Below are positions 1-7,355 of a stretch of 34,230 nt of DNA, piece by piece. The DNA comes from Streptomyces sp. OR43 (lineage in GTDB: Bacteria > Actinomycetota > Actinomycetes > Streptomycetales > Streptomycetaceae). The notes under the pieces were generated by a model. That model saw nothing but the letters and a program-made list of their open reading frames with translations. It did not search any database and was not told the DNA's origin. Numbering within the stretch: the first letter of the stretch is position 1; each line of letters begins with the position of its first letter. The position numbers and the translations under genes were made by a program. The stretch lies in assembly GCF_008042275.1 (NCBI RefSeq), contig NZ_RDBK01000043.1, positions 4,458,293-4,492,522 on the forward strand. Reading direction: 5' to 3'.

Positions 1-408
1 GCCGCCGCTGTCCTTCGCCTCGACGCGGTACGTGGTGCCGGGCGCCGCCGGCCGGTCGGACGTCCAGGTCCTGCCGTCGGGTGAGAGCCGGCCGGTGAGG
101 GCGTCGCCGCCGTCGGCCGAGACCGTGACGGTGCGCAGTCTTCCGGCGGCCAGAGTCACCGTCACCGGCCGGCCCGCGGCGGCCGCGGTGCCGCGCAGGT
201 TCACCGAGATCCGGGTCTCCGCGGCCTTCGAGGAGTCCGTGCCCCGCGTCTTGCCGTCATGACCCGAGGCCGCGGCACCCCCGGAGCAGGCCGTCAGCGT
301 GATGCCGAGCACCGCGGTACCGGCGGTCAGGGCGAGCCGGGCGGGGCGCGGGGGCGACACGGAACGGACGGTGCGCCGGGCGGCGGATGTGAAAGGGGCG
401 GGTATCAA
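1..408 (-). CDS. L,D-transpeptidase-like lipoprotein, N-terminal part (runs off the window)
   Basis: Only the first 136 codons are in the window. The protein begins with a basic n-region and a hydrophobic stretch ending in a lipobox (LTAC, Cys about residue 41), followed by a short Gly/Ser/charged linker. An immunoglobulin-like module follows, containing the pattern 'GRLSPDGRTW' and '...GTTYRVEAKD'. In Streptomyces this layout is characteristic of lipoprotein L,D-transpeptidases, which form 3-3 cross-links in peptidoglycan outside the membrane. The catalytic YkuD domain would lie beyond base 1, so the enzymatic assignment is inference. The start is a TTG at 408-406, chosen because a perfect AGGAGG lies 8 bases upstream; the next start, a GTG about 50 bases further in, has no such site. 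It is divergent from the femX-murJ pair, which fits a cell-wall role. Another Ig-domain lipoprotein is the main alternative. Confidence 0.7.
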   Translation of the reverse strand, partial: MIPAPFTSAARRTVRSVSPPRPARLALTAGTAVLGITLTACSGGAAASGHDGKTRGTDSSKAAETRISVNLRGTAAAAGRPVTVTLAAGRLRTVTVSADGGDALTGRLSPDGRTWTSDRPAAPGTTYRVEAKDSGG

Positions 409-416
409 CGGGAAAA

Positions 417-422
417 CCTCCT
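417..422 (-). promoter_or_regulatory. Ribosome binding site deciding a TTG start
   Basis: AGGAGG read on the minus strand, 8 bases ahead of the TTG at 408-406. This perfect Shine-Dalgarno sequence is the reason for choosing the rare TTG start of the lipoprotein gene. Confidence 0.7.
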
Positions 423-574
423 GGGCCTTGCTCTGTCGTCGAGTGGGAGGAATGCGCCGGAGTCTTGAGCCGGCCGGGAATAGGGGAGAGAGCCCTCCAA
501 TTGCCGGTCAGCCTAGGTTCCGTGAATCCGCGGAAATACGGGAATGCGGTGTGTGACAGGAAGCGCAGCGCAAC

Positions 575-618
575 GGTCACCGTCCGGTCACATCCGGCGC
601 GCAGCCCGGTCATGGTCC
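575..618 (+). promoter_or_regulatory. Row of 11-base direct repeats resembling a PHO box, upstream of femX
   Basis: Four consecutive 11-base units can be read in register: GGTCACCGTCC (575-585), GGTCACATCCG (586-596), a degenerate unit (597-607) and GGTCATGGTCC (608-618). Streptomyces PhoP binds direct repeats of 11-base units with a GKTCA-type core, so this is a candidate PhoP (or other OmpR-family) site. It lies 64 bases before the femX start in the 273-base divergent region. The spacing is seen directly; the regulator is inference, and the third unit does not match. Confidence 0.35.
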
Positions 619-681
619 GCTGTGAGCATCCTGTGCAGCCCCGCCGAACCGCCGCGGGGCCCACGAGGGAGGGCCACGGAC

Positions 682-1845
682 ATGTCAGCGCTGCTCGCGA
701 CCGGAGACCGCAGCCGTCATCAGGACCTACGGATACGCGGTCTGACGGCCGCCGAGCACCGCGCGCACCTGGCCACGCGAGCGGACGCGAGCTTTCTCCA
801 GTACCCGTCCTGGGCCGGTGTGAAGGACCAGTGGTCGTCGGAAAGGGTCGGCTGGCTCGACGAATGCGGTGAGGTGGCCGGCAGCGCGCTGATTCTCTAC
901 CGGCAATTCCCCGGCACCCGCAAATACTTCGCCTATATACCGGAAGGGCCGGTGGCGGACTGGGCAGATCCCGGAATCGATCACTGGCTGCGGCCCCTCA
1001 TGGCGCATCTGCGCGGCGCGGGGGCATTCGCCGTACGCATCGGTCCGTCCCCGGCCTACCGCAGCTGGGACACCGCCCGCCTCAAGGCCGCCACCGGCCC
1101 CGGCCGCACCGTCGGTGACGTACTGGCGCGCGAGGTCGACCCGCTCGGCGCGGCCGTGGCCGACCGGCTGCGGGCCCGCGGCTGGCGGCGCTGCGGCGGG
1201 GACGGCGACGACGCCGACGCCCAGCCCCGCTACGTCTTCCGGGTGCCGCTGACCGGACGGACCCCGGACGACCTGTGGGCCGGGCTCAACCAGGAGTGGC
1301 GCCGCAACGTCCGCAAGGCCGGCCGGGCGGGCGTGCGCATCGTCACCGGGAGCGCGGCCGAACTCCCCGACTTCCACCGCCTGCTGCGGATCACCGAGGA
1401 ACGCGACGGATTCCGGCTCGGCCGCTCCCTGGCCTACTACCAGCGCCAGTACGCCGTGCTCAACGCCGAACAGCCGGGCCGGATGAAGCTCTGCCTCGCC
1501 GTGCACGAGGGCGAGATCCTAGCCGCCCACACGATGATCAGCACCGGGCGCCGGGTCTGGTACCAGACGGGCGCGTCCGCCGACCACCGCCGCGAGGTCC
1601 GCCCCAGCAACGCCCTGCAGTGGCAGATGCTGCTCGACGCCCAGGCCCAGGGCGCGGAGGTGTACGACATGCGCGGGGTATCCTCCACCCTCGATCCCGA
1701 CGACCGTCCCTTCGGGCTGCTGCGCTGGAAGCTCGGCACCGGCGGGCAGGTCGTGGAGACGCTCGGAGAGTGGGAGACACCAGTGGGCGGAACCGCCAAC
1801 AAGACGCTGTACCGGGCCTTCCAGGCCTACCTGGCGCACCGGTGA
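682..1845 (+). CDS. FemX/FemAB-family peptidoglycan bridge aminoacyltransferase
   Basis: A 387-residue cytoplasmic protein of the FemAB (peptidoglycan aminoacyl-tRNA ligase) family. Members transfer an amino acid from aminoacyl-tRNA to the stem peptide of lipid II; in Streptomyces, FemX adds glycine to the LL-diaminopimelate position. Family landmarks seen are the N-terminal 'SFLQYPSWAGVK', 'FAYIPEGPV', 'WRRNVRKAGRAGV' in the second GNAT-like lobe, and the C-terminal 'YDMRGV...FGLLRWKLGTGG' followed by a conserved 'LYRAFQAY' tail. No signal peptide or membrane segment is present. The ATG at 682 has a GAGGGAGG sequence about 9 bases upstream; reading frame further upstream is open to 544 but lacks family sequence. 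Its stop overlaps the GTG of murJ, so the two are probably translationally coupled. The exact amino acid added cannot be told from sequence. Confidence 0.85.
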   Translation: MSALLATGDRSRHQDLRIRGLTAAEHRAHLATRADASFLQYPSWAGVKDQWSSERVGWLDECGEVAGSALILYRQFPGTRKYFAYIPEGPVADWADPGIDHWLRPLMAHLRGAGAFAVRIGPSPAYRSWDTARLKAATGPGRTVGDVLAREVDPLGAAVADRLRARGWRRCGGDGDDADAQPRYVFRVPLTGRTPDDLWAGLNQEWRRNVRKAGRAGVRIVTGSAAELPDFHRLLRITEERDGFRLGRSLAYYQRQYAVLNAEQPGRMKLCLAVHEGEILAAHTMISTGRRVWYQTGASADHRREVRPSNALQWQMLLDAQAQGAEVYDMRGVSSTLDPDDRPFGLLRWKLGTGGQVVETLGEWETPVGGTANKTLYRAFQAYLAHR

Positions 1846-3533
1846 CGGCCGCGGACGCGACCACCGGCACGGTCGCCCCCGAACAGCGCGAACGCCAGGG
1901 CTCCGGCTCCGTGCTGCGCAGCGGCGCCGTCATGGCCGCCGGTTCCGTCGTCTCGCGGGCGACCGGGTTCATACGCTCGGCGGTCGTCGTCGCCGCGCTC
2001 GGCACCGGACTGCGGGCCGACGGCTACACGGTCGCCAACACCGTCCCCAACATCCTCTACATGCTGCTGATCGGCGGCGCCCTCAACGCCGTCTTCGTCC
2101 CCGAACTCGTCCGGGCGGCTCGGGAGCACTCCGACGGCGGGGCTGCCTACACCGACCGCCTGCTCACCCTCTGCACCGTCGGGCTGCTCGCCCTCACCGC
2201 GCTCGCCGTCGTCGGTGCCCCGCTGATCATCTCCGTGTACGCCCCCACGTACGACGGGGACCAGGCCGAACTCACCATCGCCCTCGCGCGCTACTGCCTG
2301 CCTCAGATCCTCTTCTACGGGCTCTTCACCCTGCTCGGGCAAGTACTCAACGCCCGCAACCGGTTCGGCGCCATGATGTGGACCCCCGTCCTCAACAACC
2401 TCGTGATCATCGCGGTCTTCGGGCTCTACCTCTGGACCGCGGCGAGCTCCGGCGGTGAACTGACCTCCGCGCAGGCCCAGTGGCTCGGCTGGGGGACCAC
2501 GGCCGGGATCGCCGTGCAGACCCTCGCACTGGTGCCGGCCCTGCGCGCCGCGAAATTCCGCTGGCGGCCCCGGTTCGACTGGCGCGGCAGCGGACTGACC
2601 CGGCCGCTGCGGGCGGCCGGCTGGCTCGTGATGATGGTGCTCACCAACCAGGCCGCCTACTGGGTGGTGACCCGGCTTTCCACCGCCACCGGCCAGCACG
2701 CGGCGGACCAGAACGTCGCGGGTGGCGCCGGCTACACCGCGTACAGCTACGCCTTCCAGCTGTGGGTGGTGCCGCAGGGCATCGTGACCGTCAGCCTCGT
2801 GACCGCGCTGATGCCGCGGATGAGCCGGGCCGCCGCCGACGGCGACCTGGCCGGGGTGCGGCGCGACGTCTCGTACGCGCTGCGGACCTCCGCCGCCGTC
2901 GTGATCCCGGCCGCCGCCGCCCTGCTCGCCCTCGCCCCGTGGGTGATGGGGTCCGTCTTCGGATACGGGAACACCGGCCCGGCCGACATCACCGTGATGG
3001 CCGGCATGATGGCCGCCTTCGCTCCCGGACTCATCGCGTACTCCGGTCAGTACGTGCTCTCCCGCGGCTTCTACGCGATGAGCGACACCCGCACCCCCTT
3101 CCTCCTCAACCTGGTCATCGCCGTGCTCAACGCGGGGCTCTCGGTCACCGCCTATCTGCTGCTGCCCGCACGCTGGGCGGTGACGGGGATGGCGGGGGCG
3201 TACTCCGTGGCCCTGTTCGCCGGGTTCACCGTCACCGCGTACGTACTGCACCGCAGGGTCGCCGCTTCCGGTGCGCCGGGGCCCTCGCTGCTGCGCTCGC
3301 CGGGGGTGTGGGCGCACGCCCGCCTGGTGACCGCGTGCGTGCCCGCGGGGCTGCTCGCGTACGGGGCGGCCCGCGTCGTCGACACGGACGGGGCGGGACT
3401 CGGGGACTTCGCCGCGGCCGGGGCCGGGGTGCTGGTCCTGTTCCTGGTCGTGGCCCTGCTGGCCCGCCCGCTGCGGCTGACCGAGGTCAGCACGGCACTG
3501 GGCGCCGTACGCGGCCGGCTGCGACGCGGCTGA
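1842..3533 (+). CDS. murJ: Lipid II flippase MurJ (MviN family)
   Basis: A 563-residue polytopic membrane protein of the MOP superfamily, the presumed flippase that moves lipid II across the cytoplasmic membrane. After a roughly 25-residue cytoplasmic tail the family's first helix region appears ('GSVVSRATGFIRSAVVVAALG'), then 'NTVPNILYMLLIGGALNAVFVPELVR', 'LGQVLNARNRFGAMMWTPVLNN', 'PQGIVTVSLVTALMPRMSRAAADGD' and 'SGQYVLSRGFYAMSDTRTPF', all recognisable MurJ/MviN signatures. Some 14 hydrophobic segments can be counted, as expected. The GTG start overlaps the femX stop (GTGA), placing the substrate-modifying enzyme and the flippase in one transcript. Many Streptomyces carry more than one MurJ-like protein; whether this is the essential copy cannot be seen here. 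Confidence 0.88.
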   Translation: MTAADATTGTVAPEQRERQGSGSVLRSGAVMAAGSVVSRATGFIRSAVVVAALGTGLRADGYTVANTVPNILYMLLIGGALNAVFVPELVRAAREHSDGGAAYTDRLLTLCTVGLLALTALAVVGAPLIISVYAPTYDGDQAELTIALARYCLPQILFYGLFTLLGQVLNARNRFGAMMWTPVLNNLVIIAVFGLYLWTAASSGGELTSAQAQWLGWGTTAGIAVQTLALVPALRAAKFRWRPRFDWRGSGLTRPLRAAGWLVMMVLTNQAAYWVVTRLSTATGQHAADQNVAGGAGYTAYSYAFQLWVVPQGIVTVSLVTALMPRMSRAAADGDLAGVRRDVSYALRTSAAVVIPAAAALLALAPWVMGSVFGYGNTGPADITVMAGMMAAFAPGLIAYSGQYVLSRGFYAMSDTRTPFLLNLVIAVLNAGLSVTAYLLLPARWAVTGMAGAYSVALFAGFTVTAYVLHRRVAASGAPGPSLLRSPGVWAHARLVTACVPAGLLAYGAARVVDTDGAGLGDFAAAGAGVLVLFLVVALLARPLRLTEVSTALGAVRGRLRRG

Positions 3534-3593
3534 GGGACCACCGGTCCGCTCACACTTCTGAATCCACTCCTTGACCGCTGGGACAATGACGCC

Positions 3594-4277
3594 ATGCCTC
3601 GCGTGCTGCTGATCGAAGACGACCCCTCCGTACGGGAAGGGGTCGAGCTGGGCCTGCGCAGGCGCGGGCACGACATGCGGACCGTCGGCACCGGCGAGGC
3701 GGGCCTCGCCGCACTCGACGACTTCCGGCCCGAACTCGTCCTGCTCGACCTCATGCTGCCCGGAATGAACGGCGTCCAGGTCTGCCGCCGCATCCGCGAG
3801 ACCAGCCAGCTGCCGATCATCATGCTCACCGCACGCGGCGACGACTTCGACGTCGTCGTGGGACTGGAGGCGGGCGCGGACGACTACATCGTCAAGCCCG
3901 CCCGCACCGAGGTCATCGAGGCCAGGATCCGCGCGGTGCTGCGGCGGCTCGCCGAACCCGCAGGGCGCAGCGGCGTCGAGACCCACGGCGCACTGACGGT
4001 CGACCGGGTCGGCCTCACCGTCGCCAAGGCGGGGGAGCGGCTGCTGCTCGCCCCGTCCGAACTGAAACTGCTGCTGCATCTGTCGGCCGCGCCGGAACAG
4101 GTCTTCAGCCGCCAGCAGCTTCTCGAATACGTATGGGAGCACAGCTACCACGGTGACGCCCGGCTGGTCGACGCCTGTGTGCGCAGGCTGCGGCAGAAGA
4201 TCGAGGACGTGGCGGGAAGCCCGTGCTACATCCAGACCGTCCGCGGCTTCGGCTACCGCTTCGGGCCGCTCGGATGA
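3594..4277 (+). CDS. OmpR/PhoB-family response regulator
   Basis: A 227-residue two-component response regulator. The receiver domain (about 1-115) has the acidic pair 'IEDD', the phospho-accepting Asp52 in 'LLDLMLPGMNG', Thr79 in 'MLTARG' and Lys101 in 'DDYIVKPA'. An OmpR-type winged helix (about 130-225) ends with 'CVRRLRQKIED...QTVRGFGYRF'. The usual 'KPF' is 'KPA' here. The Shine-Dalgarno sequence is weak (GGGACA about 9 bases before the ATG). The gene starts 60 bases after murJ, so it may be read through from that operon, and its stop overlaps the kinase ATG (ATGA). The domain arrangement resembles CseB, but there is no SigE gene and the gene order differs, so no symbol is given. Confidence 0.92.
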   Translation: MPRVLLIEDDPSVREGVELGLRRRGHDMRTVGTGEAGLAALDDFRPELVLLDLMLPGMNGVQVCRRIRETSQLPIIMLTARGDDFDVVVGLEAGADDYIVKPARTEVIEARIRAVLRRLAEPAGRSGVETHGALTVDRVGLTVAKAGERLLLAPSELKLLLHLSAAPEQVFSRQQLLEYVWEHSYHGDARLVDACVRRLRQKIEDVAGSPCYIQTVRGFGYRFGPLG

Positions 4278-5710
4278 AGCTGATCTCCGCCCGGTTCGGC
4301 CTGCGCACCCGCCTGATAGCCGCGTTCCTGTTCGTAGCCGCGGTCAGCGCGGCCACCACCGCGACCCTGACCTACCGCGAGGCGCGCTCGGCGATCCTGC
4401 AGCAGGCGCAGGACACCGCCGTCGCCCAGTTCCGCGACCGCGTCAGCGCACGGGGCACCGACCTGCCACCGGACCGCCTCGGGCTGCGGGACATGTGTCT
4501 GGGACTGGCTCGTGACGGCAAGGCCCGAGCCTGGACCGTCTTCGCCGAGTACGGGAGCCTGCGGGTCTCCTCCTCGGACCGGCCGACCTCCACCGTCATC
4601 ACGGCCGGCCTGCGAGCGGCTACCCAACAGAACAGCCACGGCTCGTTCCAGCGGGTCGTCAAGGACGGCAAGCCCTGGCTGACCGTCGGCATGCCGGCGC
4701 TCTTCAACCGCGGCGACGGCCGCCAGCCCACCGGAATCGTCCTCTACGCCGTGATGCCCCTGGCGACGGAGGAGGCGAACGTCGCCGCCATGGTCAGCGC
4801 GGCCCGCGACGGCGCCCTGCCCGCCCTGCTCATCGCGCTGGTTCCCGCGCTGCTCGCCGCGCGCAGCGTCCTGCGTCCGGTACGCGATCTGCGCCGCGCC
4901 GCCGCCGGCATCGGCAGGGGCGAGCTCCACACCCGGATCGCGGTCCGCGGATCCGATGAACTCGCCGGACTGGCACGGACGTTCAACGAGTCATCGACCA
5001 AACTGGAGGAGTCCGTGGAGGAACTCCGCCGGGCCGAGGAACGGGCGCGGCGCTTCGCCTCGGACGTCTCGCACGAACTGCGCACCCCACTCGCCGGAAT
5101 GCTCGCTGTCACGGAGGTCCTCGACGAGGACGCCGCCGGGCTGCGCCCCGACACCGCCGCGGCCGTCCGGCTGATCAGTGCCGAGACCGGAAAGCTCGCC
5201 ACGCTCGTCGAGGACCTGATGGAGATCTCGCGGTTCGACGCCGGGGCCGTCGATCTCCACAGCGACGAGGTCGACGTGGCCGAGACCATCCGCAAGACCC
5301 TCCAGGCCCGACACTGGGAGGACCGTATCCGTACCGAACTCCCGCAGGACGTACGGGCGGTGATCGACCCGCGCCGCTTCGACGTGGTCATCGCGAACCT
5401 GGTCGGCAACGCCCTCCGGCACGGAGCCGAGCCCGTCACGGTACGGGTGCGGACCGGGCGGCGGGACGGGGTGGCCCGGCTGGTGACCGAGGTCGAGGAC
5501 AGCGGCCCCGGCATCGACGCCGCCGTGCTCCCGCACATCTTCGACCGCTTCTACAAGGCCGACGCGGCCCGCACCCGGTCGACGGGCAGCGGACTGGGCC
5601 TGGCGATCACCCGGGAGAACGTCCGGCTGCACGGCGGCACGGTCCATGCCGCGAACCGGCCTGCGGGGGGCGCGGTGTTCACCGTCGAGCTGCCGCTGGA
5701 GGGCGTATGA
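4274..5710 (+). CDS. Membrane sensor histidine kinase
   Basis: A 478-residue sensor kinase forming a pair with the preceding response regulator. A first membrane helix (about 13-33) is followed by an extracytoplasmic sensor region (about 34-178), a second helix (about 180-197) and a HAMP linker ('LRPVRDLRRAAAGIGRGE...'). The H-box is 'SHELRTPL' (His267), with an N-box 'IANLVGNALRHG', G1 'DSGPGI', F-box 'IFDRFYK' and G2 'GSGLGLAI'. The sensor region has no domain I can name. It overlaps its neighbours by ATGA on both sides, so regulator, kinase and lipoprotein should be made together. The ligand is unknown; position beside femX-murJ suggests envelope stress, but that is inference. Confidence 0.92.
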   Translation: MKLISARFGLRTRLIAAFLFVAAVSAATTATLTYREARSAILQQAQDTAVAQFRDRVSARGTDLPPDRLGLRDMCLGLARDGKARAWTVFAEYGSLRVSSSDRPTSTVITAGLRAATQQNSHGSFQRVVKDGKPWLTVGMPALFNRGDGRQPTGIVLYAVMPLATEEANVAAMVSAARDGALPALLIALVPALLAARSVLRPVRDLRRAAAGIGRGELHTRIAVRGSDELAGLARTFNESSTKLEESVEELRRAEERARRFASDVSHELRTPLAGMLAVTEVLDEDAAGLRPDTAAAVRLISAETGKLATLVEDLMEISRFDAGAVDLHSDEVDVAETIRKTLQARHWEDRIRTELPQDVRAVIDPRRFDVVIANLVGNALRHGAEPVTVRVRTGRRDGVARLVTEVEDSGPGIDAAVLPHIFDRFYKADAARTRSTGSGLGLAITRENVRLHGGTVHAANRPAGGAVFTVELPLEGV

Positions 5711-6237
5711 GGAGCGCGCGCGTGCTCGGTGCGCTGCTGCCGCTGGCGTTGCTCGCCGCGGGCTGCGGCATCCGGGCCACGGAGGTCGTCGAGGCGGGCG
5801 AACCCGCGGTCGTGCAGGTCGCCCCGGCGGGGCAAATGGGCACGGTCCTGTACTTCGTGTCCTCGTCGACGGCGTCCCGGCTGATGCCGGTCGTGCGCTA
5901 CGCCGAAAGGCCGGAGGACGGATCCGGGGCGGGCTACGGCGAGAAGCCGCCCGCGGGGGCGACGAAGGCTCTCGGCCTGCTCTTCTCGGGCCCCACCGGA
6001 GCCGAGCGTGACGCGGGCCTGCGCTCCGAACTTCCCGTAGCCCGGGTCAAGATCGGCGTCGAGCTGAGCGCGCAGGGCGTGCGCGTCGCCCTGAACACCC
6101 CGGTCACCACGCTGTCGGAATCCGCACGCCAGCAGCTCTTCTGCACCGCGGCCCAGGCCCGGACGGCCGACCGGGGCGAGGCGGTGACGGTGACCGGCCC
6201 CGACGGCGTCATCGGGCCGGCCCGCTGCTCCGTCTGA
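5707..6237 (+). CDS. GerMN-like lipoprotein downstream of the two-component pair
   Basis: A 176-residue lipoprotein. The N-terminus is a lipoprotein signal peptide with lipobox LAAGC (Cys20). The mature part carries 'GTVLYFVSSSTASRLMPVVRY', a spacer with 'ALGLLFSGPTGAERDAGLRSELP', then 'VKIGVELSAQGVRVALNTPVTTLSESARQQLFCTAAQ'. That order (short strand and loop, 'L..GPT..E...G..S.LP', then a strand ending in a helix 'AR.QL.CT') is what I recognise from GerMN/sporulation-type domains of actinobacterial lipoproteins. The start overlaps the kinase stop (ATGA), and this tight coupling suggests the lipoprotein works with the kinase outside the membrane, as CseA is proposed to do for CseC. That role is inference. 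Confidence 0.75.
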   Translation: MRSARVLGALLPLALLAAGCGIRATEVVEAGEPAVVQVAPAGQMGTVLYFVSSSTASRLMPVVRYAERPEDGSGAGYGEKPPAGATKALGLLFSGPTGAERDAGLRSELPVARVKIGVELSAQGVRVALNTPVTTLSESARQQLFCTAAQARTADRGEAVTVTGPDGVIGPARCSV

Positions 6238-6387
6238 CGGCGCCCCGGCCCTCACCCGTACGCCCGAGCGGTGCCGGTGTCGCCGTCCGGTACCGGCGCG
6301 CTCCCCCGTACGGCACGGCGGAGTGGCCCCGGAACGCGGGGTTGCGTCGAATGGGGGCTGGACGTCGGGGCGGGATCGGGAGGCGCA

Positions 6388-7227
6388 ATGTCGTGGACGA
6401 GCCGGGTGCGGGGCCTCCGGAGCAGGGCGGAGAGCCGGTTCCCCGTGCTCTCGGAGCTGACGAGCCGGCTGGTGAGCGGCAACCTGCTTGACGCGGGCAC
6501 CCGGCTCGCCGCCCAGGCGTTCCTGGCCTCGGTACCGCTACTGTTCGCCCTCGCGGCCTTCGCCCCGCAGAGCGTCCGGGACCAGCTCGGTGAGTCCCTG
6601 CGGGCCATGTTCGGTCTGACCGGCCCGTCCGACCGGGAACTGCGGCAGGTCCTGGGCCGGACCGCCACCGAAGGGCTGCGGGAGACCACCGGGATCGTCG
6701 GCGTGCTCGTGGCGCTGGTCTCGGCCACGAGCTTCAGCCGCGCGATGGCCCGGGTGTGCGAACGGGCCTGGCTGCTCCCGAGGGCCGGGACCAGGATCGC
6801 GGCCTGGCGCTGGGCGGTGTGGCTGCTGGTGCTCCTGCTCGTGGTGCTGCTGCAGGCACCGTTCCGTAACGGCTTCGGGGCCGGCCTGTGGCTGGGTGCC
6901 CCGGTCTTCTTCCTCGTCAGTACGGGGGTGTGGCTGTGGACCCAGCACCTCCTGCTGGCCAACCGGGTCCGGTGGCTGCCGCTGCTGCCGGGCGCCCTCC
7001 TGGCCGCCGCGGCCACGAGCGCACTCGCGCTCACGGCCCGGCTCTACATGCCGGGCGCACTCAACAGGGCCCTGGGGGAGTACGGCTCGCTGGGACTCGT
7101 CCTCACGCTGCTGTCCTGGCTGATCGTGGTGTGCGGCGCGCTCACCTTCGCGTTCACCATCGGTGCCGTACTCGCCCGGGAGCCGCCGCTGAACCGGTAC
7201 TTCGGCCCGGACAGCACCGGTAGCTGA
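6388..7227 (+). CDS. YihY/BrkB-family (UPF0761) membrane protein
   Basis: A 279-residue integral membrane protein of the YihY/virulence factor BrkB family. About six hydrophobic segments are visible: 'LAAQAFLASVPLLFALAAF', 'TTGIVGVLVALVSATSFSRAM', 'WRWAVWLLVLLLVVLLQ', 'LWLGAPVFFLVSTGVWLW', the 'LLPGALLAAAATSALALTARLYMP' region, and a last helix before 'GAVLAREPPLNRYFG'. The pattern 'ALGEYGSLGLVLTLLSWLIV' near the C-terminus is the family's most recognisable stretch. The biochemical function of this family is not settled. ATG 6388 is preceded by GGGAGG 4 bases upstream; an in-frame ATG at 6271 leads only into non-family sequence. It lies 150 bases after the lipoprotein gene and probably has its own promoter. 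Confidence 0.8.
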   Translation: MSWTSRVRGLRSRAESRFPVLSELTSRLVSGNLLDAGTRLAAQAFLASVPLLFALAAFAPQSVRDQLGESLRAMFGLTGPSDRELRQVLGRTATEGLRETTGIVGVLVALVSATSFSRAMARVCERAWLLPRAGTRIAAWRWAVWLLVLLLVVLLQAPFRNGFGAGLWLGAPVFFLVSTGVWLWTQHLLLANRVRWLPLLPGALLAAAATSALALTARLYMPGALNRALGEYGSLGLVLTLLSWLIVVCGALTFAFTIGAVLAREPPLNRYFGPDSTGS

Positions 7228-7238
7228 GGAGGCGTCAA

Positions 7239-7253
7239 CAGCGCTTCGCGCTG
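7239..7253. terminator. Small UUCG-type hairpin after the YihY-family gene
   Basis: CAGCG (7239-7243) pairs with CGCTG (7249-7253) around CTTCG, 11 bases past the stop. It is short and lacks a T-run, so it is only a weak terminator candidate ahead of the protease gene. Confidence 0.3.
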
Positions 7254-7355
7254 GCGTCCTTACGCCATGTCGACAACCCGCCACCCCGAGCCCCTGCCCT
7301 CGGTCCGGCTTCGTCCCATAGACCTTCCGGGACGCAACCGACCGAAAGAGGGACC

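Noticed and set aside
1827..4151. A very long open frame on the minus strand opposite murJ and the response regulator
   Set aside because: It runs antisense to two well-recognised genes, its translation is rich in Gly, His, Arg and Gln without any family pattern, and such frames are common opposite GC-rich genes.
3594..6237. Identification as the SigE-CseABC system
   Set aside because: No sigma factor gene is present, the lipoprotein is on the wrong side, and the receiver has KPA instead of KPF; only general family likeness remains.
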